64,000 nucleotides of DNA from Humulus lupulus (Eukaryota > Streptophyta > Magnoliopsida > Rosales > Cannabaceae): positions 94,321,071 to 94,385,070 of the forward strand of contig NC_084793.1 in the NCBI RefSeq assembly GCF_963169125.1, read 5' to 3'. Positions 1-12,014 of the stretch are shown here, in pieces. Positions within the stretch are counted from its first letter, which is position 1; each line of letters opens with the position of its first letter. The notes under the pieces were generated by a model. That model was given only the letters and a program-made list of their open reading frames with translations, did not search any database and was not told the origin of the DNA. Position numbers and translations under genes: made by a program.

Positions 1-515
1 GAAATAGTGGATCACGCATGACACAGTCCAAAGATTGTGCCATGCGTGTACCACATATACTGATATTGTATCCGTGTAGTTTTTATTTTATTTATTTAAT
101 TATTTAATAATTTGAAAATGATTTTTTCAAATTCGGTAAATTAGATATTTACCTAAATCAAATCTTATGATCATTATGATATTTTATAATATTACTATTA
201 TTATTAGGAATAATAAGGTAATAGAAATATCTCTATATATATGATATAGAATAAAGAGAAGAGAAGATATAAGAGAACACAATACACTACACATACCAGA
301 TGCAATTCAGAAAAGTTCTTCGAATTTTTGTTAGACAAAAACTGTTTCTTTCATCTTCTTTATTCTAGCCATTCTCAGACCATAATTCAAATTCTCTTGA
401 GGTGTAGATAACACTCCAGAAGATAGTGGTTTGAGTGCTTAAAGCTTTGGATAGGAAGATCGATAAATATACGAAAAGACTTAAGGACACTTGATAGGCT
501 TCAAGAGGTAATTGT
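1..515. other. AT-rich sequence without a recognised gene
   Basis: No coding region is supported here. Ignoring the solo LTR inserted after it, the sequence continues at 2363. A GT at about 510 and an AG at about 2457 across that insertion resemble a transcribed leader with an intron, as occurs at the end of some LTRs. I could not identify an element boundary, so this is left uncalled. Confidence 0.35.
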
Positions 516-520
516 ATATG

Positions 521-2357
521 TGTTGAATTAGCTTATACAGGAACTTTATTTATTTTCATGTATATCTAATATTAAACAAATTAATACGAGATAGCCTAAA
601 ACATGTTTCTAAAATTGAATTCAAAGAGAAACAAGGAATAGAATACTTACAGTATAGGCAGCGGAATTAAAGAGTCATTCATTCAGTTTCTCTAACTCTT
701 GTATCCTCTATGTCGCAGAGTATTATCAAGAAACTGAACCAATCTTCTATTTTCTTCACCATCTTCCAATGTATCCTTAGAACCACCTAGACTAGTGTGG
801 GCAATTCTCAACACATGAGACAGATATAGAGAGAAGAAGAGAAGATAACAAAGAGGCTTAGAAAATGACTTGTGTTTAGAGAGAATCTAAAACTATCAGA
901 AAATCTGACTTGTGACTTATGTTTGGACTTCTCTCTAAGCACTCCTTTTATAGACTCAATTAGGTCATTTATTTAATTAAAAAATAAATAAAATAATAGC
1001 CATTTTGAAGCCCTAGGTCGAAATTATCATGGGCTATAGGCCCGTGAAATTTCTCATTTGATTATAAGCCCATTGGACTTAAAATCAATGCCTGTTTTAT
1101 TTTCTATTGATTTAATTATTTAAATCCTTTATCAAATTAATTATTTATAATTTGAACCTTGATTTAAACTTATTTATTAATTTAGATACCAATTTATCTT
1201 AATTAATAAATCTGCCATAATTTCTCTTTTCTTTTCAAAATTACACAACTCTGTGAAACTATCCAAAATTGACCTGGTCAACATTGATAATTCTAATTGA
1301 TGATTAAATCAATTAATTGGGACTATCTAGATGATTTTATCCAAGGTACAATGGGGACCATAGGCCTATGAAATCAATCTCCAATAAGTTATCATAAATC
1401 TAACAAAAAAATTTACTAACTTATTAATTCCTCGTGACTCCACTATAGACTCGGAATTGCACTCTTGAATTCATAGAACGTTCTATAACAAATATAGATA
1501 CGCTATTAATTATCCATTGTTACAACCATAATTGTCACACAATCCTCTATAGACGGTCTACAATGAGATAGGACTAAAATACTGTTTTACCCCTCATTGT
1601 ATTTTATCCTTAAAAAACTTAGTTCCTTGTAAATGATATTTCAGTAAACTAATTTAATTACTGAAATGAGATCTCTATCATTTAACACCTTGAACCAAAC
1701 TAAAAGGAAACCGTCGTTTCACTTCTTCATCAGAAGCTATAGATGTTCATATTTATGATTAACACTCCCACTCAATTATACTACCGAGTTCCCAAGATGT
1801 AAGTATGGGCTAGTCCATAGGGTAAGCTGGTAACAAACAAGTCAAAGAACTCAAATAATACAATCAGTTAGAATACTAACCACTCAGAATTGAGATTGAA
1901 TTGACCAGTAGTCAAATATATGATATGACTAGAATAGATAATAAAGGTATGTTTACTTATCCTATCAACTGTCAGTATCGGTCCAGTCTGATGTAACAAA
2001 TACATCCAATCTTACCTAATTTCCTAATGTTCTACAAAGCACATAAAACTACAATGTGTAAGTAGATCATATCGTATATTGGCAAGTCAATGTAAATCCT
2101 ATGCACTGACTAATCTTAGGACTAACTTATGTTTGAACATATAATCATATTTATATTCCACTGTGATGACGTCACTATAAATATGATTAGCTATATGCTC
2201 TGGATTTAATAGAAGGTTATATTAAACAAATAATCGTGAAAGTAAAACATGTGAGCAAAGTGATTAACCAAGTCAAAAAATGATTTCTATTCTTTTATTG
2301 ATAATAAAATGAGATTACAAAGAATTTGGGTTTTAATTAGGGCATAAAACCCCAACT
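521..2357 (-). mobile_element. Solo LTR of the Angela-like Copia family, copy 1
   Basis: A complete LTR of the same family as the full-length element at 2723-13858, with no internal region attached. It begins TGTTGAATTAGC and ends GGCATAAAACCCCAACT on the plus strand; the expected terminal CA is now CT. The 5-bp target duplication ATATG lies at 516-520 and 2358-2362, which shows an independent insertion followed by LTR-LTR recombination. By comparison with the full element the transcription direction is minus. A TATA box (TATAAAAGG on the minus strand) lies at about 946-952. No coding capacity. Confidence 0.93.
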
Positions 2358-2362
2358 ATATG

Positions 2363-2717
2363 TTCTTGAATTTTTGTGTTTATATGTTATATATGAATAT
2401 ATTGTATATTTATATATTTATTCCATGATTAATAATATTGTATGTTAATTTTTCAGGATTATTTTCTTGGTCATATAAACTATTTATATGATTAATGAAA
2501 AAAATTTCTTGTTGTTGTTCCTGAACAAAAATGGGCCCACTACGCCAATTTCGTTGCGTGCTCTGAATGTTTTTCCAACACCCTAGACCACGAGTCTCTG
2601 GTATTTAGTGATCTTGAAGCTTGTTTGAGCAAGCCTCAATGGTGGTTACCAGACAGCGTATATATTACACTAAGTTACAAAATTTCTCTCTCTAAAAATC
2701 TGAACCCTTTACTAGGA
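2363..2717 (-). repeat. Probable remnant of a Gypsy-type LTR and leader, interrupted by the Copia element
   Basis: Removing the Copia insertion joins this stretch to 13864 onwards through the shared GATAC. Read on the minus strand, a TATA box at 13869-13880 (TATAAATAAGG) is then followed by a transcribed-looking leader in 2717-2530 containing a GGGCCC and a purine-rich stretch. This layout resembles the U3-R-U5 region of a Tat-like Gypsy LTR. No LTR end or target duplication was located. The AT-rich part 2363-2510 may belong to a different element. Confidence 0.4.
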
Positions 2718-2722
2718 GATAC

Positions 2723-4582
2723 TGTTGGAAAAGCTTATACATGTTCTTGTTTATTTTCATGGAAATATAATACTAAACACATTAATATAAGACAACCTAG
2801 AACATGTTTTTACAATAGAATTCAAACAAAAATAATGATAAGAACACTTACATTATACGTAGCGGAATGAATGAGTCATTCTTTCAGTTTCTTTAACCCT
2901 TGTATCATTTATGTCGAATGGTATCACTAAGAAACTGAACCGATCTTCAAGTTTTTTCACAGCCTTCCAAAGTATCCTTAGAATCACCTAGACTAGAGTG
3001 GGAAATTCTCAACACATGAGATAGATACAAAGAGAAGAATAATAGAAGAGAATATTGAGGCTTAGAAAAGGACTTATGCTGTAGAGAGAATATAAAACCT
3101 AGAGCATCAAGAATAGATCTTCTGATCTTCTATCAGATAGTCTTTCTAAAAATTCTTCTTTCAACTCTCACTTAGCATTCCTTTTATAGACTCAATTAGG
3201 TCATTTATTTTAATTAAAAAATCAATAAACTAATAGATAATATGAGCCTAATGGTCAAAATTATCATGGGCTTTAGGGCCGCAAAATTTCTCATTTAATT
3301 ATAACCACATTGGTCCTAAAATCAAGGAATGTATTATTTTCTATTGATTTAATTATTTAAATTATTTATCAAATTAATTATTTATAATTTGAACATTGAT
3401 TTAAACTTATTTATTAATTTAGACACTAATTTGTCTTAATTAATAAATCTACCATAAAATCTCTTTTATTCTCTAAATTGTAAAACTCGGTGAAACTATC
3501 CTAAATTGACCTGATCAACTTTGATAATTAAATCAATTAATTGAGACTATCTAGATGATTTTATCCAATGTATAGTAGGGACCATGGGTCTTTGAAATCA
3601 AGCTCCAATAAATTATCATAAATTTAACAAATAAATTTACCAACTTATTAATTCCTCAAGACTCCGCTAAAGACTCAGAATTGAACTCTTGAATTCATCA
3701 AACGTTTTATAAAAAATATAAATACGTTATTAATTATCCATTTTTACAACCATAATTGTCACTCAATCCTCTATAGACGATCTACAATGAGATGGGACTA
3801 AAATATTTTTTTACCCCTTATTGTATTTTATCCTTACAACATTTAATTCATTGTAAATGATATTTCAGTAAACTAATATTAATTACTAAAATGAGATCTC
3901 TATCATTTAGAACCTTGAACCAAACTAAAAGAAAACCATCATTTCACTTCTTCATCAGAAGCTATAGATGTTTATATCTATGATTAACACTCCCACTCAA
4001 TTATACTACCAAGTTCCCAAGATGTAAGTATGGGCAAGTCCGTAGGGTAAGCTAGTAACGAACAAGTCAAAGAACTCAAATAATACAATTAGTTAGAATA
4101 ATAACCACTCAGAATTGAGATTGAATTGACCTATGGTCAACTATATGATATTACTAGAATAGATAATAATAGTATATTTACTTATCCAATCAACTGTCAA
4201 TATCGGTCCAGTCCGATGTAACAAATACATCCGATCTTATCTACTTTGCTAATGTTCTAGAAAGAACATAACACTACAATGTGTAAGTAGATCATATCGT
4301 AGATTGGCAAGTCAGTGTAAATCCTGTGCACTGACTAATCTTAGGACAAACTTATGTTTGAACATATAATCATATTTATATTCCACTGTGATAATGTCAC
4401 TATAAATATGATTAGCTGCATGCTCTAGATTTAATATAAGTTTATATTAAACAAATAATCATGAAAATAAAACATGTGAGCAAAGTAATTGACCAAGTCA
4501 AAAAATGATTTCTTTTATTTTATTGATAATAAAATGAGATTACAAAGAAATTGGGTTTTAATTAAGGCATAAAACCCCAACA
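2723..4582 (-). repeat. 3' LTR of the full-length Copia element
   Basis: The left LTR of the pair, 3' in transcription sense. It runs from TGTTGGAAAAGC to CATAAAACCCCAACA on the plus strand. A minus-strand TATA box lies at 3182-3188. It differs from the 5' LTR at many scattered positions, which points to an old insertion. Confidence 0.93.
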
Positions 4583-4597
4583 AACTCCCACTTGCAC
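4583..4597 (-). promoter_or_regulatory. Polypurine tract of the Copia element
   Basis: Directly next to the 3' LTR the minus strand reads AAGTGGGAGTTTG, a typical plant Copia polypurine tract used to prime plus-strand DNA synthesis. Confidence 0.85.
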
Positions 4598-4625
4598 TAA
4601 TTGAAACTAATGTATCTTAATTCGG

Positions 4626-5767
4626 CTAATCCCATTTCCTTGATATGCTAACAAATGTAGCTTCTGGTAGTGTCTTTTTAAACGGATCTGGAAGATTGTC
4701 TTTAGATGCAATCTTCATAACCTTCACATCTCCCCTGGCAACATATTCTCGAATTATGTGATACTTCCTTTCTATATGCTTACTCCTCCTGTGACTTCGA
4801 GGTTCTTTCGAATTGGCTATCACTCATGTGTTGTCACAAAACAACACAAGCGGTTTATCCATATCTGGAATAACATCAAGATCTGAATAGAACTTCTTTA
4901 GCCAGACTATTTCCTTAGCTGATTCCGACGCAATTATGTACTCAGCCTCCATGATGGAATCTGAGATCACAGACTGCTTTACGCTTCTCCATATCATAGC
5001 TCAACTCCCAAGAGTAAACCCCATTCCAGAAGTAAACTTCCTGTCATTGACATCAGTCTGAAAATTTGAATCGGTATAGCCTACAGGGCTCAGAACACCA
5101 CCCTTGTAGACTAACATATAATCCCAAGTCCGCCATAAATACTTCAGAATAATCTTAACTGCTATCCAATGTTCTGGTCCTGGGTTTGACTGATATCTAC
5201 TCTCATAGTCGAGAGCGGCTACTATAGATAGGAGGATGCGAATGGACGTGAGCATGGCTACCGGACTAAAAGTTTCCTCATAGTCCACGCCTCCTCTTTT
5301 GGTATAACCCTTTTCCACAAATCGAGCTTTATTAGTTTCAACATTTCCATCAACACCTCGTTTCTTCTTGTAGATCCACTTGCACCCAATGGCCCTAAAG
5401 TCACTAGGTGCTTCCACAAGATCCTAGATGGAATTTGAGTACATGGACTCCATTTCCTGTTTCATGGCTTCGAGCCATAGTTCCTTTTCAGGGCTAGCCA
5501 TTGACTGTTTGAAAGACAACAGATCATCATCACCAATGTCACCAACAACCATATTCGTTTCACCATCCAAACCATAGCGAACTAGGTTCCTAGAAACCCT
5601 CCCACTACGACGAGGCTCCGTGACTGTTTGCTCAGGAACAGTGGTACTTTCTTCATTTAAATCGACTTGTGTCGGTTGGACATGAAGAGTGGGAATATCA
5701 TCAATAACTTGCGTTGATGATGATGAACATTGGCTGGAGTCAATTCTTCAACCATCTCCTCTAAAAC
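4626..5767 (-). pseudogene. Copia integrase tail, deleted reverse transcriptase and RNase H
   Basis: The 3' part of the polyprotein. The minus strand reads through the end of integrase and the linker (about 5767-5450), then the N-terminal RT block around 5417 with GCKWIYKKK, followed by YEETFSPVAMLTSIR. At about 5200 the text jumps from the RT segment ending ALDYE straight into the RNase H lead-in NPGPEHWIAVKIILKYL. The catalytic RT core, including the YVDD box and the AFLNG block, is therefore missing. RNase H continues with YTDSN and ends near SKHIERKYHIIREYV and a stop at 4626. Stops and frameshifts separate the pieces. The element could not make its own reverse transcriptase. Confidence 0.88.
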
Positions 5768-7280
5768 TACTTTGCTGCGAGGTTTAAAGTTCTGGACATA
5801 GTCATTTTCCAGAAAAGTAGCATTTGTAGAAGTAAACACTTTCTTTTCTGAATGACTATAGAGAATTCCACCCCGAGTACCTTTAGGATAGCCAACAAAC
5901 ATGCAAACTTCAGTTCGCGGTTCTAGCTTTCCCTCCTTTTTCCTCAGGACATGAGCAGGACACCCCCAGATTCTATAATGACGTAAACTAGGTTCACGAC
6001 CATTCCAGCGTTCTACAGGTGTTTTGGGGATTGATTTTGATGGCACAACATTGAGAATGTCATTCGCGGTTTCAATTACATGTCCCCAGAATGAAGTTGG
6101 TAGAGTTGAGTAACTAAGCATGCATCTAACCATTTCCAATAAAGTTCTGTTTCGGCGTTTCGCTACACCATTTTGTTGCGTAGTACCTGGGGCAATAAGT
6201 TGTGATAAAATCCCAAGTTCAGTTAAATGATCTTGGAACTGCATATCCAAATATTCTCCACCCCTATCAGATCGCAAGTTCTTTAACATTTTACCTAATT
6301 GTTTCTAAGCCATTGCTAGGAATTCCTGAAACTTTGAAAATGTTTCTGATTTCCTATGCATTAGGTAAAGACATGAGTATCTAGAGTAATCGTCAATGAT
6401 AGTGACGAAATACTCAAAACCACCCCTGTCTTGTACATTCAAAGGTCCACAAACATCTTAATGCACAAGACCAAGTGGTTCTTTGGCCCTATCACCCTTT
6501 GCAGAGAATGGACGCTTGGTTAGTTTGCCTTCTAGACAAGATTCACACACAGGTAATTCACCTAAGGTGAGTTCCCTCAAAGGTCCGTCCTTTGTAAGTC
6601 TTTGAATCCTATCATAGCCAATGTGACCTAGTCTCAAGTGCCATAAATACGTCATATTATTGTTATCGGTCTTTTGACGTTTATTGGTCCTAGGTTTAGC
6701 TACTTTGAATAAATCATTATTAAGAGCGAGGGGTTCGTTAGGTCGCATAATATAAAGCCCGTTTTCCAAACATGCAATACACAATTGTGATCCATTGAAA
6801 GAAATAGATATATTAAAACTTGTGAAAGTCATAACAAATCATTCTAATTGCAACATGGAAACTGAAATTAAATTTCTACTAAAATCCGGAATAAAAAATA
6901 CATCTTTTAAAATTAAAAATTTATTTCCGAACTTCAGACGAGCTCTTCCTCTAGCTTGGACCGCAACGAACGCTCCGTTCCCAACTCTAAGCTTTAAGCC
7001 GCCTTCGTTCACTTCCTTCCACGATTCAAAAAGCTGTAAAGAGTTACAAACATGGTTGGTAGATCCAGAATCAATAATCCAAATGGATTTATCATTCTCT
7101 AAAACACATGTTTCTAAGATAAATGAACTATAATCATTACCTTTGTTTTTCGCTGCTAGAAACTTGGGGAAATCTCGTTTCCAATGCCCCTTCTCTTTGC
7201 AGTGAAAATTTTTATCTTTACCTTTCTTGTTTTTCATGTTCTTCCCATTAGGCATGTGTGCACGTTGTTGTGCACTCGTC
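5768..7280 (-). pseudogene. Copia zinc knuckle-protease-integrase, duplicated copy 1
   Basis: Downstream copy (in transcription sense) of a tandemly repeated internal block. From 7255 down it encodes a CCHC-like knuckle (CKEKGHWKRD, with the first Cys changed in context), protease with the active-site stretch WIIDSGSTNHVC, then the integrase zinc region (WHLRLGHIGYDR ... CESCLEGK) and the integrase core with LRSDRGGEYLDMQF and TTQQNGVAKRRNRTLLEM, then WGCPAHVLRKKEGK. This copy keeps the longer integrase reading frame (6289-5657). It is split by stops and frameshifts, for example between 6458 and 6289. Confidence 0.87.
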
Positions 7281-8773
7281 TACTTTGTTGCGTGGTTTGA
7301 TGTTTTGGACATAGTCATTTTCCAGAAAAGTAGCATTCGTAGAAATAAACACTTTCTTTTCTGAATGACTGTAGAAAAGTCTACCTCGAGTGCCTTTAGG
7401 ATAGCCAACAAACATGCAAACTTCGGTATGTGGTTCTAGCTTTCCTTACTTTTTCCTCAGGATGTGGGCGGGACACCCCCAGATTCTAAAATGACGTAAG
7501 CTTGGTTCACGACCATTTCGGCATTCTGAAGGTATTTTGGGGATTGATTTTGATGGTACGACATTTATAATGTCGTTCCCCAAAATGAAGTTGGTAGAGT
7601 TGAGTAACTAATCATGCATCTAACCATTTTCAATAAAGTTCTGCTCCAGCATTCCGCTACCGCATTTTGCTGCGGAGTACCCGGGACATTAAGTTGTGAT
7701 AAAATCCCAAGTTCAGTTAAATGATCTTGAAACTGCATATCCAAATATTCTCCACCCCTATCAGATCGCAAGATCTTTAACGTTTTACCTAATTGGTTCT
7801 GAGCCATAGCTAGGAATTCCTGAAACTTTGAAAATGTTTCTGATTTCCTATGGATTAGGTAAAGACATGAATATCGAGAGTAATCGTCAATGAAAGTGAC
7901 AAAATGCTCAAAACCACCCCTGGCATGTACATTCAAAGGTCCACAAACATCTTAATGAACAATTCCAAGTGGTTCTTTGGCCCTATCACCCTATGCAGAG
8001 AATGGACGCTTGGTTAGTTTGCCTTCTAGACAAGATTCATAGATAGGTAATTCACCTAAGGTGATTTCCCTCAAAGGCTCATCCTTTGTAAGTCTTTGAA
8101 TTCTAGCATAGCCAATGTGACCTAGTCTCAAGTGCCATAAATATGTCATGTTATCGTTATTGGTCTTTTGACGTTTATTGGTCTTAGGTTTAGCTACTTT
8201 GAATAAATCATTGTTAAGAGCGAGGGGTTTGTTAGGTCACATAATATAAAGGTCGTTTTCCAAACATGCAATACACAATTGTGATCCATTGAAATAAATA
8301 GATATATTAAAACTTGTGAAACTCATACAAATTGTTCTAATTGCAACATGGAAACTGAAATTAAATTTCTACTAAAATCCGGAATAAAAAATACATCCCT
8401 CAAAATTAAACATTTATTTCCGAACTTCAGACGAGCTCTTCCTCTAGCTTGGACCGTAAGGAATGCTCCATTCCCAACTCTAAGTTTTAAACCGCCTTCA
8501 TCCACTTCCTCCCACGATTTAAGAAGCTGTAAAGAGTTACAAACATGGTTAGTAGATCAATAATCAATGATCCAAACAGATTTATCATTCTCTAAAACAC
8601 ATGTTTCTAAGATATATGAACTATAATCATTACCTTTGTTTTTTGCTGCTAGAAACTTGGGGCAATCCTATTTTCAATGCCCCTTCTCTTTGTAGTGAAA
8701 ACACTTTCCTTTACCTCTCTTGTTTTTATTTTTCTTCCCCTTAGGCGCTTGTGCACTAGGTTGTGCACTCGTC
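7281..8773 (-). pseudogene. Copia zinc knuckle-protease-integrase, duplicated copy 2
   Basis: Upstream copy of the tandem block, matching 5768-7280 over its whole length with scattered substitutions. It holds the first zinc knuckle (CFHYKEKGH at about 8700-8674), a damaged protease (8505-8323), the integrase zinc region (8280-7990) and the integrase core with FVTFIDDYSRYSCLYLIHRKSE and LRSDRGGEYLDMQF (7936-7565). About 20 bp are missing near 7565-7575 compared with copy 1, which breaks the integrase. The junction lies at about 7280/7281, where GTGCACTCGTC is followed directly by integrase C-terminal sequence. Confidence 0.86.
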
Positions 8774-9507
8774 TTTGCAGGCTTGGAATTGTTGTTTTGT
8801 CCATCTTTCCTCTTGTTTCCAGCTTTCAAAGGCGAAGCTTGGTTAGCTTTAGCCTTAGCTGGATTAGCATCAACAACAATAGTCTTCTTTTCTCCTCCCT
8901 TACTTGGTCCATCCATGATAGACTCGAAATTCTGAAGCTCATTCATGAGCTGCGTCAAACCATAGTTGAGTTTATTCATCATATAGTTTGTTGTTAACGG
9001 CAGGAAAGCTGGAGAGAGACTGTTGAGGATTAAGTCGACTTGAGTCTCCTCATCTATAATTGCTCCATGCAGTTCAGCTTCCTAAAAGTAGTTGGTCATC
9101 TTGATCAGGAGATCACGAACGTGCTGAGACAGTGCCATCCGAGCATTGGCATATTTCTTGGTGGCCTCAAAATGAGTCTGCACAGACTTTGCATCGAACA
9201 TGTCTTGGAGCTGATCCATGATTTCGTAGGTCGTCTCAACATTCTCCATCTTTGTCTTGAGAGTGTCGGCCATACTAGTCAACATGTAGTACTGTGCCTT
9301 GTTATTGGCCACCTGCCAACGTTCATATTTCTCTCTTACAAATTTGGTAGCTCCTTCAACTAGAACTTCTAGGGATTCCTCAATCACGACGAACTTGGAG
9401 TTGTCACCAATCAACACTATGTTGATAATCTGCTTCCACTTAAGGAAGTTTTCTCAAGTGAGTTTCTCCATCGAAAGTTGAGAAAGGATGGGAGTAGACA
9501 CATCCAT
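8674..9507 (-). pseudogene. Copia gag (capsid-like) with premature stops
   Basis: The first gene region of the element. The likely start is the ATG at 9507, giving MDVSTPILSQLSMEKLT and then a TGA at 9456-9454 where related proteins have a glycine codon. The frame continues ENFLKWKQIINIVL and EKYERWQVANNKAQYYML, typical of the UBN2/gag-polypeptide family of Copia elements, with a further stop near 9085. The C-terminal part (8982-8674) is basic and lysine-rich with an AKAKANQASP linker and ends in the CCHC knuckle. Gag would form the virus-like particle that packages the RNA. Confidence 0.85.
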
Positions 9508-11998
9508 GCTTAAAAATTATACGTATTACCAATAAAATAGAAATCAATCACATTTGCTCAATAAAAATTCTATTCACTCTAATTTCAAGAAATAGCACAA
9601 CATATATAAAAAATGTGTAAGATATGTGAAAAAAATACCAAAATAATCATATCTTTATTTCTTAGGTTTTTAACTAATCTGATATCTTTTTCCCGGTTGG
9701 CGAGAGTCAAAAAAATAAAGTTGTAAACTTATTTAATAATGGACACCATTATTAACAACCTACTATTCGATCAAAATAAGAAAACAAGATCTCTTATTTT
9801 ATGAGCTAGACCCACGGTTTCGATAATCATAGATTTAGTCCTAGTAGTCATCGTAGGGGTGAGTCTAGTAGAATTTGACCTATAATTATCTATCTTTCGA
9901 AATTTAACCTAGTCAAAATAACTAATGAACACCTTCCATAGGGAGACGAATCAAAGCGTCTCAAAGCCCCATTAAGTTATTGACGTTGTTAAACCAATGG
10001 TGGAGATCGAATATAATTCTTAAAATAAGCTCATTATAAAATTAAAAATAGTATTTTTATTATTTATTTTTAGAAAATTAATGACTATGGTTTACCAAAA
10101 AATTGAAAAGATTAAATTTTTAAAACCAAAGTCCTATAATATCCTATTAATTAAAAAATATCACATTGAAACAAATTCAATTAATTTATAATTAATTTGT
10201 TGCTAATCAATATTTAAGTTTAACTAATATAATGAACATATACAATTAAGTCCAACTCAGGTAAATGGGTCTTAACAATTGGGCTTGTATGGAGTAGAGC
10301 TTGGTCCAGTATGTCGTTCCCACTACAAATGCCTCCATACTTCCATACAAGGTCCAAAAGACAGGAATTTAAACCTTCGTTTTATTAATTGTTATTAATT
10401 GATTAGGCCCACTATAGTCATGCAGAGCAAATAAGCCCTCACAAGTGGAACCACTCACAAGAGAGGAATTTAAATTTTACATTTTCTAATGGACCCAAAT
10501 AACACCTATCATTTTATGAATATTTTATTTGGCAAAAATTCATATATTTAGCAAACATATGGGCCACTATATGCTTCTAAGCCCAATTTCAAAAATACCA
10601 CATATAGTGCAAACAGACATGTTATAATTGGATGGATCTAATCATGTTACTATATGAGCAAGTTTATGAATTTATGCAAAAATACCACAATTTATTTCAT
10701 TTGCAAAAATACCACAATTAAATTTCTAGAATTTTTCAAAAACTTCGAATTAATTAGATTTTTACAAAAAATAAGTCAATTTAAATTAAATTTATCAACA
10801 ATTAACAATAGTTAATTTAAATTTCATTTATCAACAATCAACTTGGTTTAGGTTAATTTGAATAAAAAAAATATTAATTTAATTTAAACAAGATTTATCA
10901 ACAATTAACCAAAGTTAATTTAAATCTCATTTATTAAAAAAAATATTTTATTAATTGGTTGAAAAAAATGATATTTTTCAAAATTTTAACCAATTTTAAA
11001 TTTTAAAATCAATATCTTAACTGTTTTTCAAAAATATCTTGTGTTGTTACAATTATAAGCTAATATTTTAACCATTAATATATATATATATATATATATT
11101 AATAGTTATAACAATCCTAAAATATCTCAAAACAGTTAAACAAATTCAAGTATCCATGAAAATATTAACTAACAAATTTCAAATTTCAAATAATTTAAAT
11201 ATTAAAAACTATAGAATATACAAATATTTATATTTTCAAATAAAGATTTAATAAAAATAACAATTATTTAAAAAATATATCTTAATTCTAATATTTTAAT
11301 ATATTAAAATATTTAAAATTAAGTTATTATTCTATTTTTAAATTTGAATTTGAATCTTTGTAAAAATATCTAATTATTTAAATCTCAACAAACAAAAATG
11401 TCTTATTTAAAAAAAAACATTTTTAAATGATAAAACAAATCTAATATATTTGTCTTTGATTATAAATAATTAATTTTAACATTTTTATTTTCTTTAATTT
11501 TCAAAAAAAACATTAAAAAAATATATGATGAACAGTACTTGAAACGGGTACTGCTCACCTGGTTGCTGGGTGGTGACGCGCGCGCACAGGAGGTGGCTGC
11601 CGAGTGACGCCTGGGGCATCTGCCAAAGCATGCGCACATGCGATGCTACTGAACCAGAGCAACACACGCGTGGGAGGGTGCGACGTCGAGGGATGGTTGC
11701 ACGAGCTGCCAGGTAATGCGCGCACGACTGGCAGCTAGAGGAAAATTTTTCCGAAATTTTTTTTTGAGCAATTTTTCAAACCAGAAACGTTTTCTAATTA
11801 ATTTTTAACATGTTTTACACAAAATAAAGCATATATAAAAATTAATGGCATAGAAAACACAACAAAATAACCTAAAAATTGCTAAAAATCACATAGAATT
11901 CAATATGCTTCATAAAATCATGAAATCCATCCAATTATTCAAACACATCAAATAATTCAATTTTTAACATGTTCATGCATGAAAATAAAGATTACCAA
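9508..11998 (-). other. Long untranslated leader of the Copia element
   Basis: About 2.5 kb between primer site and gag with no credible coding region. It is mostly AT-rich, with a run of alternating TA at about 11078-11100. A short GC-rich island at about 11555-11745 contains several CGCGCG/GCGCGC tracts and stands out sharply from its surroundings. Such a long leader is common in Angela-type elements, where packaging signals are expected, but nothing specific can be assigned. Confidence 0.6.
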
Positions 11999-11999
11999 A

Positions 12000-12012
12000 G
12001 GCTCTGAGGCCA
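12000..12012 (-). promoter_or_regulatory. Primer binding site of the Copia element
   Basis: Two bases inside the 5' LTR the minus strand reads TGGCCTCAGAGCC. It matches the plant initiator tRNA-Met primer site (TGGTATCAGAGC) except in the middle. It primes minus-strand DNA synthesis. Confidence 0.8.
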
Positions 12013-12014
12013 GT

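Noticed and set aside
6795..9481. Plus-strand frames across the Copia region
   Set aside because: They are antisense shadows of gag, protease and integrase and repeat in the two duplicated blocks.
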